DNA of 48,078 bases from Lentisphaerae bacterium ADurb.Bin242 (GTDB taxonomy: Bacteria > Verrucomicrobiota > Lentisphaeria > Victivallales > UBA1829): contig MWCA01000042.1 in NCBI GenBank assembly GCA_002069785.1, positions 1-48,078 of the forward strand, given 5' to 3'. Shown piece after piece: positions 32,862-41,033 of this stretch (within the stretch, counting starts at the first letter, position 1; every line of letters begins with the position of its first letter). The position numbers were made by a program, and so were the translations under genes. The notes beneath the pieces are model-generated. The model saw only the letters and a list, made by a program, of their open reading frames with translations, was not told the origin of the DNA and did not search any database.

Positions 32862-34223
32862 TCACTTCGACTGTTCCTTCACCAGCCGGAGAATGTAGTC
32901 ACGGGTCTCCGGAAGCAGTTGTTTTCCCTTTTCCGTAAAGGCGTTGCTGTCATCCAGAAAACCGCTCTTGCGGAACAGTTCAATATACCCGCCTTTTCCG
33001 GATAAAATGACCGGTTGGATATCGCCGTTCACACAAAGGACTGTGTAAATTCCGCTGTCCCCATGACTGGGCGGATGCGCAAAGAATGCGACAATCGTAT
33101 CCGGAGACATCCGATTGTTCAATCCCCCGAGATAGATACAGGATGAATCCCCAGAAGCGGACGAAGATGATTTGCCGCCCAGAAGAAAAGCAAGACCTTC
33201 CTTTCCGCTTTGAGCCGGAAACTGACCTTCGTTATCGTTCGCATACGACTTAAGGCTGATCGCAATCTTTTGCAGTTGGTCCCCGGAACGGAAAACCTGA
33301 AGCAATCGATTCTCCGGCTTCTTCCCGCCGCACCCGGATAGTATCAGAGGAAAGATTATTTCGCTCAGGAAGAAAAGAAGAATCCCGAATCCGATGGCGG
33401 CCGGAATCGGCCAGAGGGATAGTTTTTTCGCGCCCGGCGCACCCGGCACGGACATCATGATCCGTTTTTTCTCTTCCGGCGGAAGTTCCAGCAGAGAGCA
33501 AGCCCCGCTTTTCAATAAAATAACGGCAGCCATGCTGAAAAAGAGCATAGCGACAACAAACGTGACAAAAATGTTGAGAAAGATGACGGCGCTGTTAATG
33601 AAAAACGGAGAATCCTGCACGGAAATACTCAATGCGAAATCGCAAAATGTCACCAGTATAAACAGTTGAAATCCATACACAAGGGTCAGCAGAATCAGCA
33701 AGATTGCAGGTCTGATTCTTCTCCGTTTCTCTTCCGGGAACAACTGGTTCTGCCGCTTCGCCAGGCCGTAAAAAGCAGGAAATATCCAATAAAATTGATA
33801 GATGGGAACAAACAGAAATCCGACATATTGTCCCGGCCAGGCGGAACGGTTTTTCTTCGGAATCATCGACCAGCATTGATACAGGAACATCACGGCAAAC
33901 ACAAATCCGGCAATGAAAGAAAAAGAGAACAGAAAATTAAGCATATTGAACAAAAAGGTATCTTCCGGGACAAAATAATTTAGAAACGGATTCAAAAATA
34001 ATAAGAGAAATCCGATCAAAAAATAATAGGAATAACGGGTGATCTTCTGTTTTCTTGCTTCGTTCCACGCAAACCCGCAGACGGAACAGACGGCATCGAC
34101 CTCCGGAATTTCAGCGGCGCACCTGGTGCAGCAGATTTTCTCCTCCGGCACGGACGGAGTTTCCACATTCGGACGTGACAGATCTTCCGCCGAAACGACA
34201 TTCCCCATTTGCGGTTCGCTCAT
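32862..34223 (-). CDS. Zinc-ribbon, multi-span membrane protein with pilin-like C-terminal domain (copy B)
   Basis: 453 residues with the same plan as copy A. The zinc ribbon Cys positions are identical (32, 35, 46, 49), and it shares MFLYQCWSMIPKKNRSAWPG, GFLFVPIYQFYWIFPAFYGL, SGACSLLELPPEEKKRIMMS and VPGAPGAKK. The C-terminal domain (DQLQKIAISLKSYANDNEGQ, IYLGGLNNRMSPDTIVAFFA, YTVLCVNGDIQPVIL) is the counterpart of copy A's pilin-like part but shorter and more degenerate, and FTEKGKQLLPETRDYILRLV closes it. The membrane region is AT-richer than its surroundings. AAGGAG precedes the start. It is transcribed ahead of copy A with an 87-bp gap, probably in one unit. It arose by duplication; the function is unknown. 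Confidence 0.8.
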   Translation of the reverse strand: MSEPQMGNVVSAEDLSRPNVETPSVPEEKICCTRCAAEIPEVDAVCSVCGFAWNEARKQKITRYSYYFLIGFLLLFLNPFLNYFVPEDTFLFNMLNFLFSFSFIAGFVFAVMFLYQCWSMIPKKNRSAWPGQYVGFLFVPIYQFYWIFPAFYGLAKRQNQLFPEEKRRRIRPAILLILLTLVYGFQLFILVTFCDFALSISVQDSPFFINSAVIFLNIFVTFVVAMLFFSMAAVILLKSGACSLLELPPEEKKRIMMSVPGAPGAKKLSLWPIPAAIGFGILLFFLSEIIFPLILSGCGGKKPENRLLQVFRSGDQLQKIAISLKSYANDNEGQFPAQSGKEGLAFLLGGKSSSSASGDSSCIYLGGLNNRMSPDTIVAFFAHPPSHGDSGIYTVLCVNGDIQPVILSGKGGYIELFRKSGFLDDSNAFTEKGKQLLPETRDYILRLVKEQSK

Positions 34224-34333
34224 GGACGTTCTCCTTTTTCAGCAATTCTCCGACAAATCCCCCCGGAACGTGAAAATCAAACCGTCCATTCCGACTGTTC
34301 ATACATCCGTCTTACAATATCCCGTTTTCCCGA

Positions 34334-34987
34334 TTATGCAAACAGGTCTCTCAACGAAACGACCAGACAATGCTGTTCCGCGAGAAAGTTCAGGCACGCT
34401 TCAAAACGCTTCGGATCGGTGTTCACCCAGGGATGTTCCGGATCGGGCACGCCGTGAAACACCAGCACGGCGACGTCCTCCCCGCAAGCGCGCCGGACCA
34501 TCTCTTCAAACAGACCGCCGGAGTTGTCCTGAACCGCCGCCGCGGACATCCGGAACGGATCGTCCCGGCCCGGACGGAACGTTTCGTTCGCCACGCTCCG
34601 GGCGCAGAGATATCCGCGCTCCTTCAGGGTGTCGATGACGTTTTCCGCAACCGGTCCGCCGGGATAGGCAAACGTGACGGGTGCGGGAATTCCGAACTCG
34701 CGGCACCGGTCCTCGATCCACCCCAACTCCGCCTCGAATTCCTCTTTCCCGAGCTTGCTGCAATTCGGATGATTCCGGGTATGGTTCCCGATCTCGAACC
34801 CGAGATCGGAAAGTTTTTTCATCGCGGGCCAGTCCATGTAGTTTTTGAGGTCGGAATTCTTGAAACAGCCCGGTTCATTCACGAAGAAAGTGGCGCCGAA
34901 CCTGTGTTTTTTCAACAGAGGCGCAACAAATGAAAGATGATTCACCACGGCGTCGTCGAAGGTCAATACGATTGTCTTTGAACTCAT
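34334..34987 (-). CDS. Polysaccharide deacetylase (NodB homology domain)
   Basis: 217 residues, a compact NodB-type carbohydrate esterase 4 domain. TIVLTFDDAVV gives the metal and base aspartates, and GFEIGNHTRNHPNCS gives the H-x3-to-4-H zinc histidines. TFAYPGGPVAENVIDTLKER is motif 3, and the C-terminal VAVLVFHGVPDPEHPW segment carries the last catalytic His. No signal peptide, so it is probably cytoplasmic. Its ATG overlaps the stop of the PHP-domain gene by 4 bp (ATGA), implying coupled translation. Substrate unknown; N-acetylated glycans are typical. Confidence 0.9.
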   Translation of the reverse strand: MSSKTIVLTFDDAVVNHLSFVAPLLKKHRFGATFFVNEPGCFKNSDLKNYMDWPAMKKLSDLGFEIGNHTRNHPNCSKLGKEEFEAELGWIEDRCREFGIPAPVTFAYPGGPVAENVIDTLKERGYLCARSVANETFRPGRDDPFRMSAAAVQDNSGGLFEEMVRRACGEDVAVLVFHGVPDPEHPWVNTDPKRFEACLNFLAEQHCLVVSLRDLFA

Positions 34988-36246
34988 TTTTTACCCTCTT
35001 TACGAAAAAGGATGTCCGCAAGATCGCCGTCGTATCCAATCTCCCGGAGAAAGCGCAGATGCGGTTGGAAAAAACCCACTTCATACAGATTGTGCGAATC
35101 GCTTCCAAGGGCGATCTTCACGCCGGCGTCGATGCATTTCCGGGTAAAAAATGGATCGGGCCGGTTGTGATGAAAGTTGATTTCCGCCGCCACATTGTTT
35201 TCCTTGAGAAGACGGACGAGCGGATCGAAAAGCGTCTCCGGCTTCTCCCCCGTGCCTTCCCATGAAAAGACCCGGAAAGGATGCGCAAGGATGTCAATCC
35301 CGCCCGTGACCAGGTTCTTCGCCTGTAGGAAAAACTGTTCGACCTTCTTCTCCGGGGAAAGACTTTTGGACAGCACATGAACCGCGCCCAGCGTCAGGTC
35401 CAACCGCTCGCGGACGCCCTCCTTGATCACGATATTGCCGCGGGAATCCGCGTCCAGTTCCATTCCCTTGAAATAACGGGCCTCGTCCAGCCCGTGAAAC
35501 AGATGAAAATACAGGTCCGTCCGGTCCACCTGAAAAGCCCCGGAGTCCGGGAACGACTCGAACCAATGGCTCTGATCGCCGCCCCAGTACTCTTTGATCG
35601 GGCAGTAGAGATGTCCCGAATGTTCCGTGAATGCCACCTTTTCCAGACCTTCCAGTTCGGCAATCTCCAGCACGGCGCGCATCGACATGTTCTCGCTGCA
35701 ATAGGCCAGCGGCGTGTGAACATGGGTGTCCGTCAGCCCGGGCGGAAGCCGGAACTGTTCCAATTCGACCTCGAATCGCCCGGAATCGCCGTCCAGCGTC
35801 ACGACCGCAAAACGGAACGGCTCCGCGCAGAAGTCATCCGGACGGAAAAAATGAATTCCGCCGTCCCGGTCCGGGGGAATCGCGCGGGCGACGCAGCAGA
35901 GACAATGCTTCTCTTTCAGCCGCTGAACCGTGGAAGCGTCCGGCCGGAACGCCGGACCGGAAGGAAGATGTACAAACCCCTTTTCCGGAGCGGTCCCCGG
36001 AATCCCGGAAGTCAGAAGGATTCCGTTCACCGTCACATCGTTTCCGAGGAACAAAGGCATTTTCAGATGTTCCGCCGTCTTCTTCATGGCGGCGGACAGC
36101 CCCGAAACGGCCACCGCGTCGGGCTTGACAAACTCATTGAGGTAATGCACCAATCGAAGAAAAAAAATCTCCGCATATTTCGAATACTGCTCCGGGGCGG
36201 AGGAACCGTTTACGCCCGAAACAACGGCCAATCGAATTCGATTCAT
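34984..36246 (-). CDS. PHP-domain metal-dependent phosphoesterase with unassigned N-terminal domain
   Basis: 420 residues. The C-terminal 250 form a PHP domain: DTHVHTPLAYCSEN (His175, His177), FTEHSGHLYCP, GMELDADSRGN, GAVHVLS, ILAHPFRVFS and GSDSHNLYE carry the usual metal ligands. This resembles histidinol-phosphatase-like and other PHP hydrolases. The N-terminal 165 residues (RLAVVSGVNGSS, VKPDAVAVSGLSAAM, FRPDASTVQRLKEKH, GIHFFRPDDFCAEP) are not part of PHP; the PDAVAVSG pattern is faintly like a metallophosphoesterase, but I cannot assign it. The start at 36246 was chosen by the M-N-R-I-R onset. It is coupled to the polysaccharide deacetylase and follows the ferredoxin-type gene by 55 bp. 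Confidence 0.8.
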   Translation of the reverse strand: MNRIRLAVVSGVNGSSAPEQYSKYAEIFFLRLVHYLNEFVKPDAVAVSGLSAAMKKTAEHLKMPLFLGNDVTVNGILLTSGIPGTAPEKGFVHLPSGPAFRPDASTVQRLKEKHCLCCVARAIPPDRDGGIHFFRPDDFCAEPFRFAVVTLDGDSGRFEVELEQFRLPPGLTDTHVHTPLAYCSENMSMRAVLEIAELEGLEKVAFTEHSGHLYCPIKEYWGGDQSHWFESFPDSGAFQVDRTDLYFHLFHGLDEARYFKGMELDADSRGNIVIKEGVRERLDLTLGAVHVLSKSLSPEKKVEQFFLQAKNLVTGGIDILAHPFRVFSWEGTGEKPETLFDPLVRLLKENNVAAEINFHHNRPDPFFTRKCIDAGVKIALGSDSHNLYEVGFFQPHLRFLREIGYDGDLADILFRKEGKK

Positions 36247-36301
36247 TCCAAAAATATCCCATCCTTCCCAACAAGACACGCGGCTTTGTATAACGATTCA
36301 C

Positions 36302-37768
36302 TCAAAATGGAAAATCTTTTTCCGCTTCCAGCGCAGCGGGCTTTTCCACAGACACCTTTTTCATGGCGGAAACCTGCGGGGAAACGCCGCTCACCACGAC
36401 GGCTTGCAGAGGCCGCACCGGACAGATGTTCTGACAAGCGCCGCAGCCGATGCAGAGCGCCTCGTTCACCTTCGGAATCAGAGTGTTTTTATAAGGTACC
36501 ATGTCCAGAGCGCCCACCGGACAATGCTCCGCACAAGCCCCGCAGTCGATGTCCTCCCGATACGCCACGCAGCGCTCCTTCACATACGTCACCAGTCCGA
36601 TCCGCCAGCGCTTTTTTTCCTCCATGGGCAAAAGGCGGAGCGCTCCGACCGGACACACCTCCATGCAGCGGCGGCAGTCGAACTGACAGGCGCCCTTGTT
36701 GAAATCCAGATACGGCTGCAGGAAACCGCGCATGCCGTACTGCGTCACGGAATGGGAAAGCACCCTGCCCCGGCACGCGCCGACGCACAGGCCGCATCCG
36801 ACGCAGCGGGCTCCGAAACGTTCATAACTTCCCGCGCCCGGCGGCATGACCGCCGCCGACGGTTTTTCCATGCCCGGGACAGCCGCTTTTCCGAGAAGCG
36901 CCCCGCCCAGGAGCGTTCCTCCGGCCAGCAGGAATTCCCGGCGCGCGGGAACGAGGGCGTCCGGTTTGTCCGAAACCGTGCGCCGGAGCTTCAACCCGCC
37001 GATGGGACATTTTCCGATGCAGTTCATGCACATCACGCAGTCTTCCGTGCGGACGATTTTATTTTTGGAGTCGATACAGGAGGCCGGGCAGACTTTTTCA
37101 CACGCGCCGCAGGAGACGCACCCTTCGCTCACCATGATGCGGAACCGGGCAAAGCGCGACACGAACCCGAGCAGCGTTCCCACCGGGCACAGCCAGTTGC
37201 AGTAGATGCGTCCCCTCCACCGCACCAGAAGCAGAAGCCCCAGGAACAAAGCCCACGAAAACAGCATCGCCGCAACGGCGGGCTTCATGGAAACCGGACC
37301 GGCGGAAAGGCTCAGCCAGACCGACGCCTTTGCCGCGGTCTCCCGGAATACCTGGTTCACGATCAGGACAAAGTTGGACGACGGCAGCAGGAGGGAGAGC
37401 GGCAGCAGGAACCCGGCCGCCGCCAGCCCCGTCAGCAGGAAAAAAACACTGTATTTGACCGTGCGCGTCTCCCGCAGGAAACGGTACGGACGCCGGAACA
37501 CGCTCATGAGGTCCTGTAAAATCCCCAGCGGACACAGGACCGAACAGTAGACGCGTCCGAGCAGAAGCGTCAGGATCAGGATGGAAAGAACCGCCGCCGT
37601 CGCCCCGAGCGTCCAGTCCGCGAAAAGTTTGAGGAAGCCCGATCCGAACTGCCATCCGAACAGTTCCTCCGTGCCGGGCAGAAACCATACGGCGCCCGTC
37701 AGCAGGACAAAACTCACGGCGGCAAGACAAATCCGGATGGAACGGTACAGCTCAAACTTTTTCTTCAT
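36302..37768 (-). CDS. NapH-NapG-like fusion: membrane 4Fe-4S protein with internal twin-arginine motif
   Basis: 488 residues. Residues 1-260 are NapH-like: four membrane segments (about 12-30, 53-71, 106-128, 163-182), two CxxxCP motifs (YCSVLCPLG at 74-82, YCNWLCPVG at 189-197) and two 4Fe-4S sites (Cys217/220/223/227 and Cys244/247/250/254). Then comes VPARREFLLAGGTLLGGALL at 273-292, a twin-arginine signal in mid-protein. Residues 320-450 are NapG-like with four more cysteine clusters (Cys322/325/328/332, 361/365/368/372, 400/409/412/416, 439/442/445/449). It is predicted to move electrons from the quinone pool or cytoplasm to the periplasmic side. It starts 3 bp after the DUF362 gene, in a tatA-tatC operon. 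Confidence 0.9.
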   Translation of the reverse strand: MKKKFELYRSIRICLAAVSFVLLTGAVWFLPGTEELFGWQFGSGFLKLFADWTLGATAAVLSILILTLLLGRVYCSVLCPLGILQDLMSVFRRPYRFLRETRTVKYSVFFLLTGLAAAGFLLPLSLLLPSSNFVLIVNQVFRETAAKASVWLSLSAGPVSMKPAVAAMLFSWALFLGLLLLVRWRGRIYCNWLCPVGTLLGFVSRFARFRIMVSEGCVSCGACEKVCPASCIDSKNKIVRTEDCVMCMNCIGKCPIGGLKLRRTVSDKPDALVPARREFLLAGGTLLGGALLGKAAVPGMEKPSAAVMPPGAGSYERFGARCVGCGLCVGACRGRVLSHSVTQYGMRGFLQPYLDFNKGACQFDCRRCMEVCPVGALRLLPMEEKKRWRIGLVTYVKERCVAYREDIDCGACAEHCPVGALDMVPYKNTLIPKVNEALCIGCGACQNICPVRPLQAVVVSGVSPQVSAMKKVSVEKPAALEAEKDFPF

Positions 37769-37771
37769 GAC

Positions 37772-38722
37772 TCAGACGGTGATCCTCTTGATGTTCAGGG
37801 TGTCGAGCTTCGTGGTGCCGATCCCCAGGGATTCCCCGATGGCAAGATGACCGATCTTGCGGAGAGGAACATCCAGCAGTTTGGCGCCCGCGGTGTCCAG
37901 CGCCACCATGTCGCGCCCGAGCATCTGATATTTCAGGACCTTCACGTCATCGGAATTCACGCCGCGCGGACCATGCTTGATCATCACCCGGTAGGCGTCC
38001 ACAACGTTCAGGTCGGGCTTGCGGTAAGAGCAGCACTCCGCGATGCACTGGTGGAGATTGTTGTTGTGGAAAAACTTGTGGTTTTCCTTGGAAACCATCC
38101 CCATCAGGTTTTTCATGCAGCAGGTCAGGTGTGCGCCGCCGTGGACCTTCAGTACCGGCACGTTGATGAGGACATCGCAGTCCCTGACCAGGTTGTGAAG
38201 CATCATTTTTTTCAGTCTCGTGGCGCCGGGGACGTCCACTTCGGTGTAGTTCTTTTCCAGATAGACCTTGTCGCGGGCGCTGTCCCCGCCGACCACGATG
38301 GCTCCGGCCTTCTCGGCGGCTTCGGCGATGCCGCTGTTCTTATAGGTGGATTTCCAATCGTTGCAGGTGGTGTCGAACACATAGATTCTGGAAGCGCCCG
38401 CCTCCTTGCAATGTTCGATGATGCGCGCGACCAGTTCCGGATTCGTGTTCGCCGCCATGCTCGGGGGCTGGTCCCAGCCGATGTTCGGTTTGATGACGAC
38501 CGTCTGGCCCTTCTTGACGAAGTTTTTCATTCCGCCCAGTTCGCGGATGGCCAGATCGAACATCGGACCCGGCTCGCCGCCTTTGACGGCCACCATATCC
38601 GGCTCCCCGGAAACGGGAGCTTTTTTCGCGGGCGACTCCGCCTTCAGCGGTCCGGCCAGCTTCGCCACGACACCCAGCGCGGCCAGAGCCGCCGTCGTCT
38701 TCAAGAAATCACGTCTGTTCAT
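37772..38722 (-). CDS. DUF362 protein with Tat signal peptide
   Basis: 316 residues. The N-terminus MNRRDFLKTTAALAALGVVA is a textbook twin-arginine signal, so the protein is exported folded. The mature part is DUF362: TVVIKPNIGWDQPPS, YVFDTTCNDWKSTYKNSGI, DVLINVPVLKVHGGAHLTCC, MKNLMGMVSKENHKFFH, LNVVDAYRVM and DMVALDTAGAKLLDV. It lacks the C-terminal ferredoxin domain that some DUF362 proteins carry; the fused ferredoxin encoded 3 bp downstream may supply it in trans. The ATG at 38722 is set by AGGAGG five bases upstream; a GTG six bases earlier is rejected. The biochemical role of DUF362 is not established to my knowledge. Confidence 0.9.
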   Translation of the reverse strand: MNRRDFLKTTAALAALGVVAKLAGPLKAESPAKKAPVSGEPDMVAVKGGEPGPMFDLAIRELGGMKNFVKKGQTVVIKPNIGWDQPPSMAANTNPELVARIIEHCKEAGASRIYVFDTTCNDWKSTYKNSGIAEAAEKAGAIVVGGDSARDKVYLEKNYTEVDVPGATRLKKMMLHNLVRDCDVLINVPVLKVHGGAHLTCCMKNLMGMVSKENHKFFHNNNLHQCIAECCSYRKPDLNVVDAYRVMIKHGPRGVNSDDVKVLKYQMLGRDMVALDTAGAKLLDVPLRKIGHLAIGESLGIGTTKLDTLNIKRITV

Positions 38723-38740
38723 ATCCACCTCCTGTAGTGG

Positions 38741-39523
38741 TTATTGATTCGAATCCTTGTCTGAACCTTTGTCCGAATTCTCGTAAATTTCGTAGCCCGA
38801 CCTGTTTTTGCGTGAACGCCAGGTGAACACCAGCAGGCTGGCCTCGAACAGAAGATAGGTCGGGATGGCCAGAATGAGCTGGCTGAACACATCCGGCGGC
38901 GAAAGCACCGCGGCCAGAATGAAAATGATCACGATCACATGGGAGCGCTTCCGGCGGATCGTATCCACATTCACGATTCCCGTGGTCAGGAGAACCAGCA
39001 GCACCACCGGAAACTGGAACAGCAGCATTCCCGCGAGCGTCACCACCAGGATCAGCGAAACAAAACTTCCGATCCCGATGACCGGCTTCATGTCCGGTCC
39101 CGCAAACGACAGCGAAAACGTCACCAGCGCCGGAACGAGAAAAAACAGACACACCGCCGCTCCCCCCGCGGCCAGGAGAAGCATCGACAGGACGGGTGTC
39201 CGCAAAGCCCGGCGCTCCTCCGGGGTCAGTCCCGGAGAGATGAATCCCCACAGCCACCACAGGGCAAAGGGAAGCGTCGCGACGAAAGCCGCCACCATCA
39301 TGATCTTCAACCGGGTCAGAAACGGCTCCATCATCGTGAAATAATGAAGTGAAAACCCCGCTGGAGCCGCATATCCCAGAAGAAGATCCAGCATTTTCTG
39401 CGAATAATACCAGCCCGGCAGACAGAACAGCCCGTAGGCAAGAATGATTTTCAGCAGGACCGACCGGAGCGCATCCAGATGGTCCAGAAAACCCGGGGTA
39501 TTCGTTTCCTTCCCGTTCTCCAT
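38741..39523 (-). CDS. tatC: Sec-independent protein translocase TatC
   Basis: 260 residues with six membrane spans, the receptor for twin-arginine signal peptides in the inner membrane. Typical features are the N-terminal FLDHLDALRSVLLK (the conserved E-H-L-x-E-L-R region, here with Asp for Glu), YFTMMEPFLTRLK, WWLWGFISPGLTPEERR and SHVIVIIFILAAVLSPPDVF. The ATG at 39523 is preferred over an in-frame GTG at 39532, which sits too close to GGGGA. It starts 21 bp after tatA and is followed after 18 bp by a gene whose product has a Tat signal, indicating a translocase made with its own cargo. Confidence 0.93.
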   Translation of the reverse strand: MENGKETNTPGFLDHLDALRSVLLKIILAYGLFCLPGWYYSQKMLDLLLGYAAPAGFSLHYFTMMEPFLTRLKIMMVAAFVATLPFALWWLWGFISPGLTPEERRALRTPVLSMLLLAAGGAAVCLFFLVPALVTFSLSFAGPDMKPVIGIGSFVSLILVVTLAGMLLFQFPVVLLVLLTTGIVNVDTIRRKRSHVIVIIFILAAVLSPPDVFSQLILAIPTYLLFEASLLVFTWRSRKNRSGYEIYENSDKGSDKDSNQ

Positions 39524-39544
39524 TCCGGCCACGTCCCCGATCGG

Positions 39545-39796
39545 TTATTTGGATTCCGGCTTATCCGTCTTTGCAGCGGCAGCGGCCGGTTCCTTTTTAG
39601 CGGTGTCTTCCGCGGCCGCCTTCTTTTCGGACGCTTCGGTCAGTTCCTTGGTCTCGTTGACCAGATCCTCTTTGGCTTTCTTGAATTCATGACTGGCGCG
39701 TCCGAGGGCGCGTGCAAGTTCCGGGATCTTTTTGGCGCCGAACAGCAGAAGAACTATGGCGACAATCAACAGAATTTCGGAAAAACCCAATCCCAT
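39545..39796 (-). CDS. tatA: Sec-independent protein translocase TatA
   Basis: 83 residues. A short hydrophobic N-terminal helix ([20 protein letters not shown]) with the FG hinge is followed by the amphipathic helix [20 protein letters not shown] and a charged, Ala/Lys/Glu-rich tail. An acidic residue early in the helix (Glu7) is more typical of TatB, suggesting one protein fills both TatA and TatB roles as in minimal TatAC systems; no separate tatB is present. AGGAGG precedes the start. First gene of the tat-DUF362-ferredoxin operon. Confidence 0.94.
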   Translation of the reverse strand: MGLGFSEILLIVAIVLLLFGAKKIPELARALGRASHEFKKAKEDLVNETKELTEASEKKAAAEDTAKKEPAAAAAKTDKPESK

Positions 39797-39826
39797 GGCA
39801 CAGCCTCCTGATTTTGTATTTAAGAA

Positions 39827-39854
39827 AATTTACATGACCAAAACCGGAAATCAA
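39827..39854 (-). promoter_or_regulatory. Promoter of the tat operon
   Basis: Minus strand TTGATT (39854-39849), 16-bp spacer, TAAATT (39832-39827), about 30 bp before the tatA start. Confidence 0.55.
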
Positions 39855-39939
39855 GCGGACGCCACGAAAAAACGATGGAAAATCCATGAGTATTTTCACA
39901 GGGCGGCGGAGAATCCTTCCCTGCCGCAAACCTCCGGCC

Positions 39940-40887
39940 TTATTCGAACTCGTTCAGGATTTCCGCATACATGCGGAGCTCCTCGTCCCCGTTGTTCCGG
40001 AAGTACTCGCCGTCCATATACACCGCAAACGTCGTGAAATTGTCGATCCCGAGTTTCCGGTAAGCCTCGATGTCGCGCCTCAGCACCTCGCGGAACAGGA
40101 CCGGTTTCACGGCCGGCTTCTTGTGGCGGCTGTAAAAGGAAGCATCCACCCAATATTCCAGAAGATGGGTCCGGGCCGGATCGAACAGTTCCAGATGCCG
40201 TTTCAGGGAATTCCAGAAGACCTGGTTGATCGCACAGTCCGGATCGTCGATCGCATGGCGCGGACAGCGGGTCATCGGGGCGAATTCCAGAAAAACGCCC
40301 TCTTCCGGACAGATCTTCTTCGGAACCGCGTAATGATTCTGATATGCAAGGTAGGCCAGTTCCGCTTTCGGGTCGGTTTCGCGGATCGCCCGGATCATGG
40401 CGTTGACGGAAGCCAGATTCTGGTCGGAAATCGTGTAAGGCGAGCATCCCGGACAGTGACACCATCCGCTTTGAAAATCACAGCTCCAGAAATAATGGCG
40501 ATGCGTGGAAGGGATCAGCCGCTGCGAAAGCTTCGCGGCATTTTCCGCGAGCCGCGCCCGGACACCGGGATTCGTTACGCACCAGTTGCCGAGGGGAGTC
40601 CGCGACCCCCTGATATACTCCTGCGGAAAATATTCCGGATGCATTTCAAAAAGAGAACGTTCCAGCAGGACGTCCGCCGCATGGACCTCGTATTCCAGCT
40701 CCAGCCCGGCCTCCCGGACTTTCGAGCGGAATCCCGCTTCCGCATACGGGCCCAGCACCGCAAGGACATCGTGGCTGGCACCGCCCCCGGAATGGATTCC
40801 GAGCGTATTCAAGTGAAGTTCCTTCATCCGGGCAATCCAGTCGACTCCGTTGAAGTCGTTCGGCGTGATCACAAGTCCTTTTTTCAT
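39940..40887 (-). CDS. DUF4838-like protein, short form without signal peptide
   Basis: 315 residues. It contains the core of DUF4838 without the N-terminal alpha/beta domain: ADVLLERSLFEMHPEYFPQE, NWCVTNPGVRARL, YFWSCDFQSGWCHCPGCSPY, ELAYLAYQNHYAVP, and FAPMTRCPRHAIDDPDCAIN with the recurrent C-x-H-x-DP-x-C block. No signal peptide, so it is cytoplasmic. The start at 40887 follows AAGGAG; residues upstream of it are not conserved. It is divergent from the AraC gene at 41034, its likely regulator, with a palindrome between them. The small size may represent the minimal barrel core of the family. Confidence 0.8.
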   Translation of the reverse strand: MKKGLVITPNDFNGVDWIARMKELHLNTLGIHSGGGASHDVLAVLGPYAEAGFRSKVREAGLELEYEVHAADVLLERSLFEMHPEYFPQEYIRGSRTPLGNWCVTNPGVRARLAENAAKLSQRLIPSTHRHYFWSCDFQSGWCHCPGCSPYTISDQNLASVNAMIRAIRETDPKAELAYLAYQNHYAVPKKICPEEGVFLEFAPMTRCPRHAIDDPDCAINQVFWNSLKRHLELFDPARTHLLEYWVDASFYSRHKKPAVKPVLFREVLRRDIEAYRKLGIDNFTTFAVYMDGEYFRNNGDEELRMYAEILNEFE

Positions 40888-40967
40888 TCTTTCTCCTTCT
40901 CCCTTGTCATTTATGTCGCCTCCGGGAATTTTTCTCCGATTCATGGGAACTTTCCCGTTTGCGGCGG

Positions 40968-40997
40968 TTGATATTTCGGAAAGATATTGTACAATAT
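40968..40997. promoter_or_regulatory. AraC promoter with 14-bp palindrome over the -10 box
   Basis: Plus-strand TTGATA (40968-40973), 16-bp spacer, TACAAT (40990-40995) would drive the AraC gene. The -10 lies within the perfect palindrome ATATTGTACAATAT (40984-40997), which also offers TACAAT on the minus strand towards the DUF4838-like gene. A protein bound here could control both directions. Confidence 0.6.
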
Positions 40998-41033
40998 GAA
41001 AACGGTTTTGAAAATAGGGAAAATGAAAGAAAG

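Noticed and set aside
31362..34223. Tandem zinc-ribbon membrane genes as ordinary prepilins
   Set aside because: They have no FTLIELL-type cleavage motif and have several membrane spans before the pilin-like domain.
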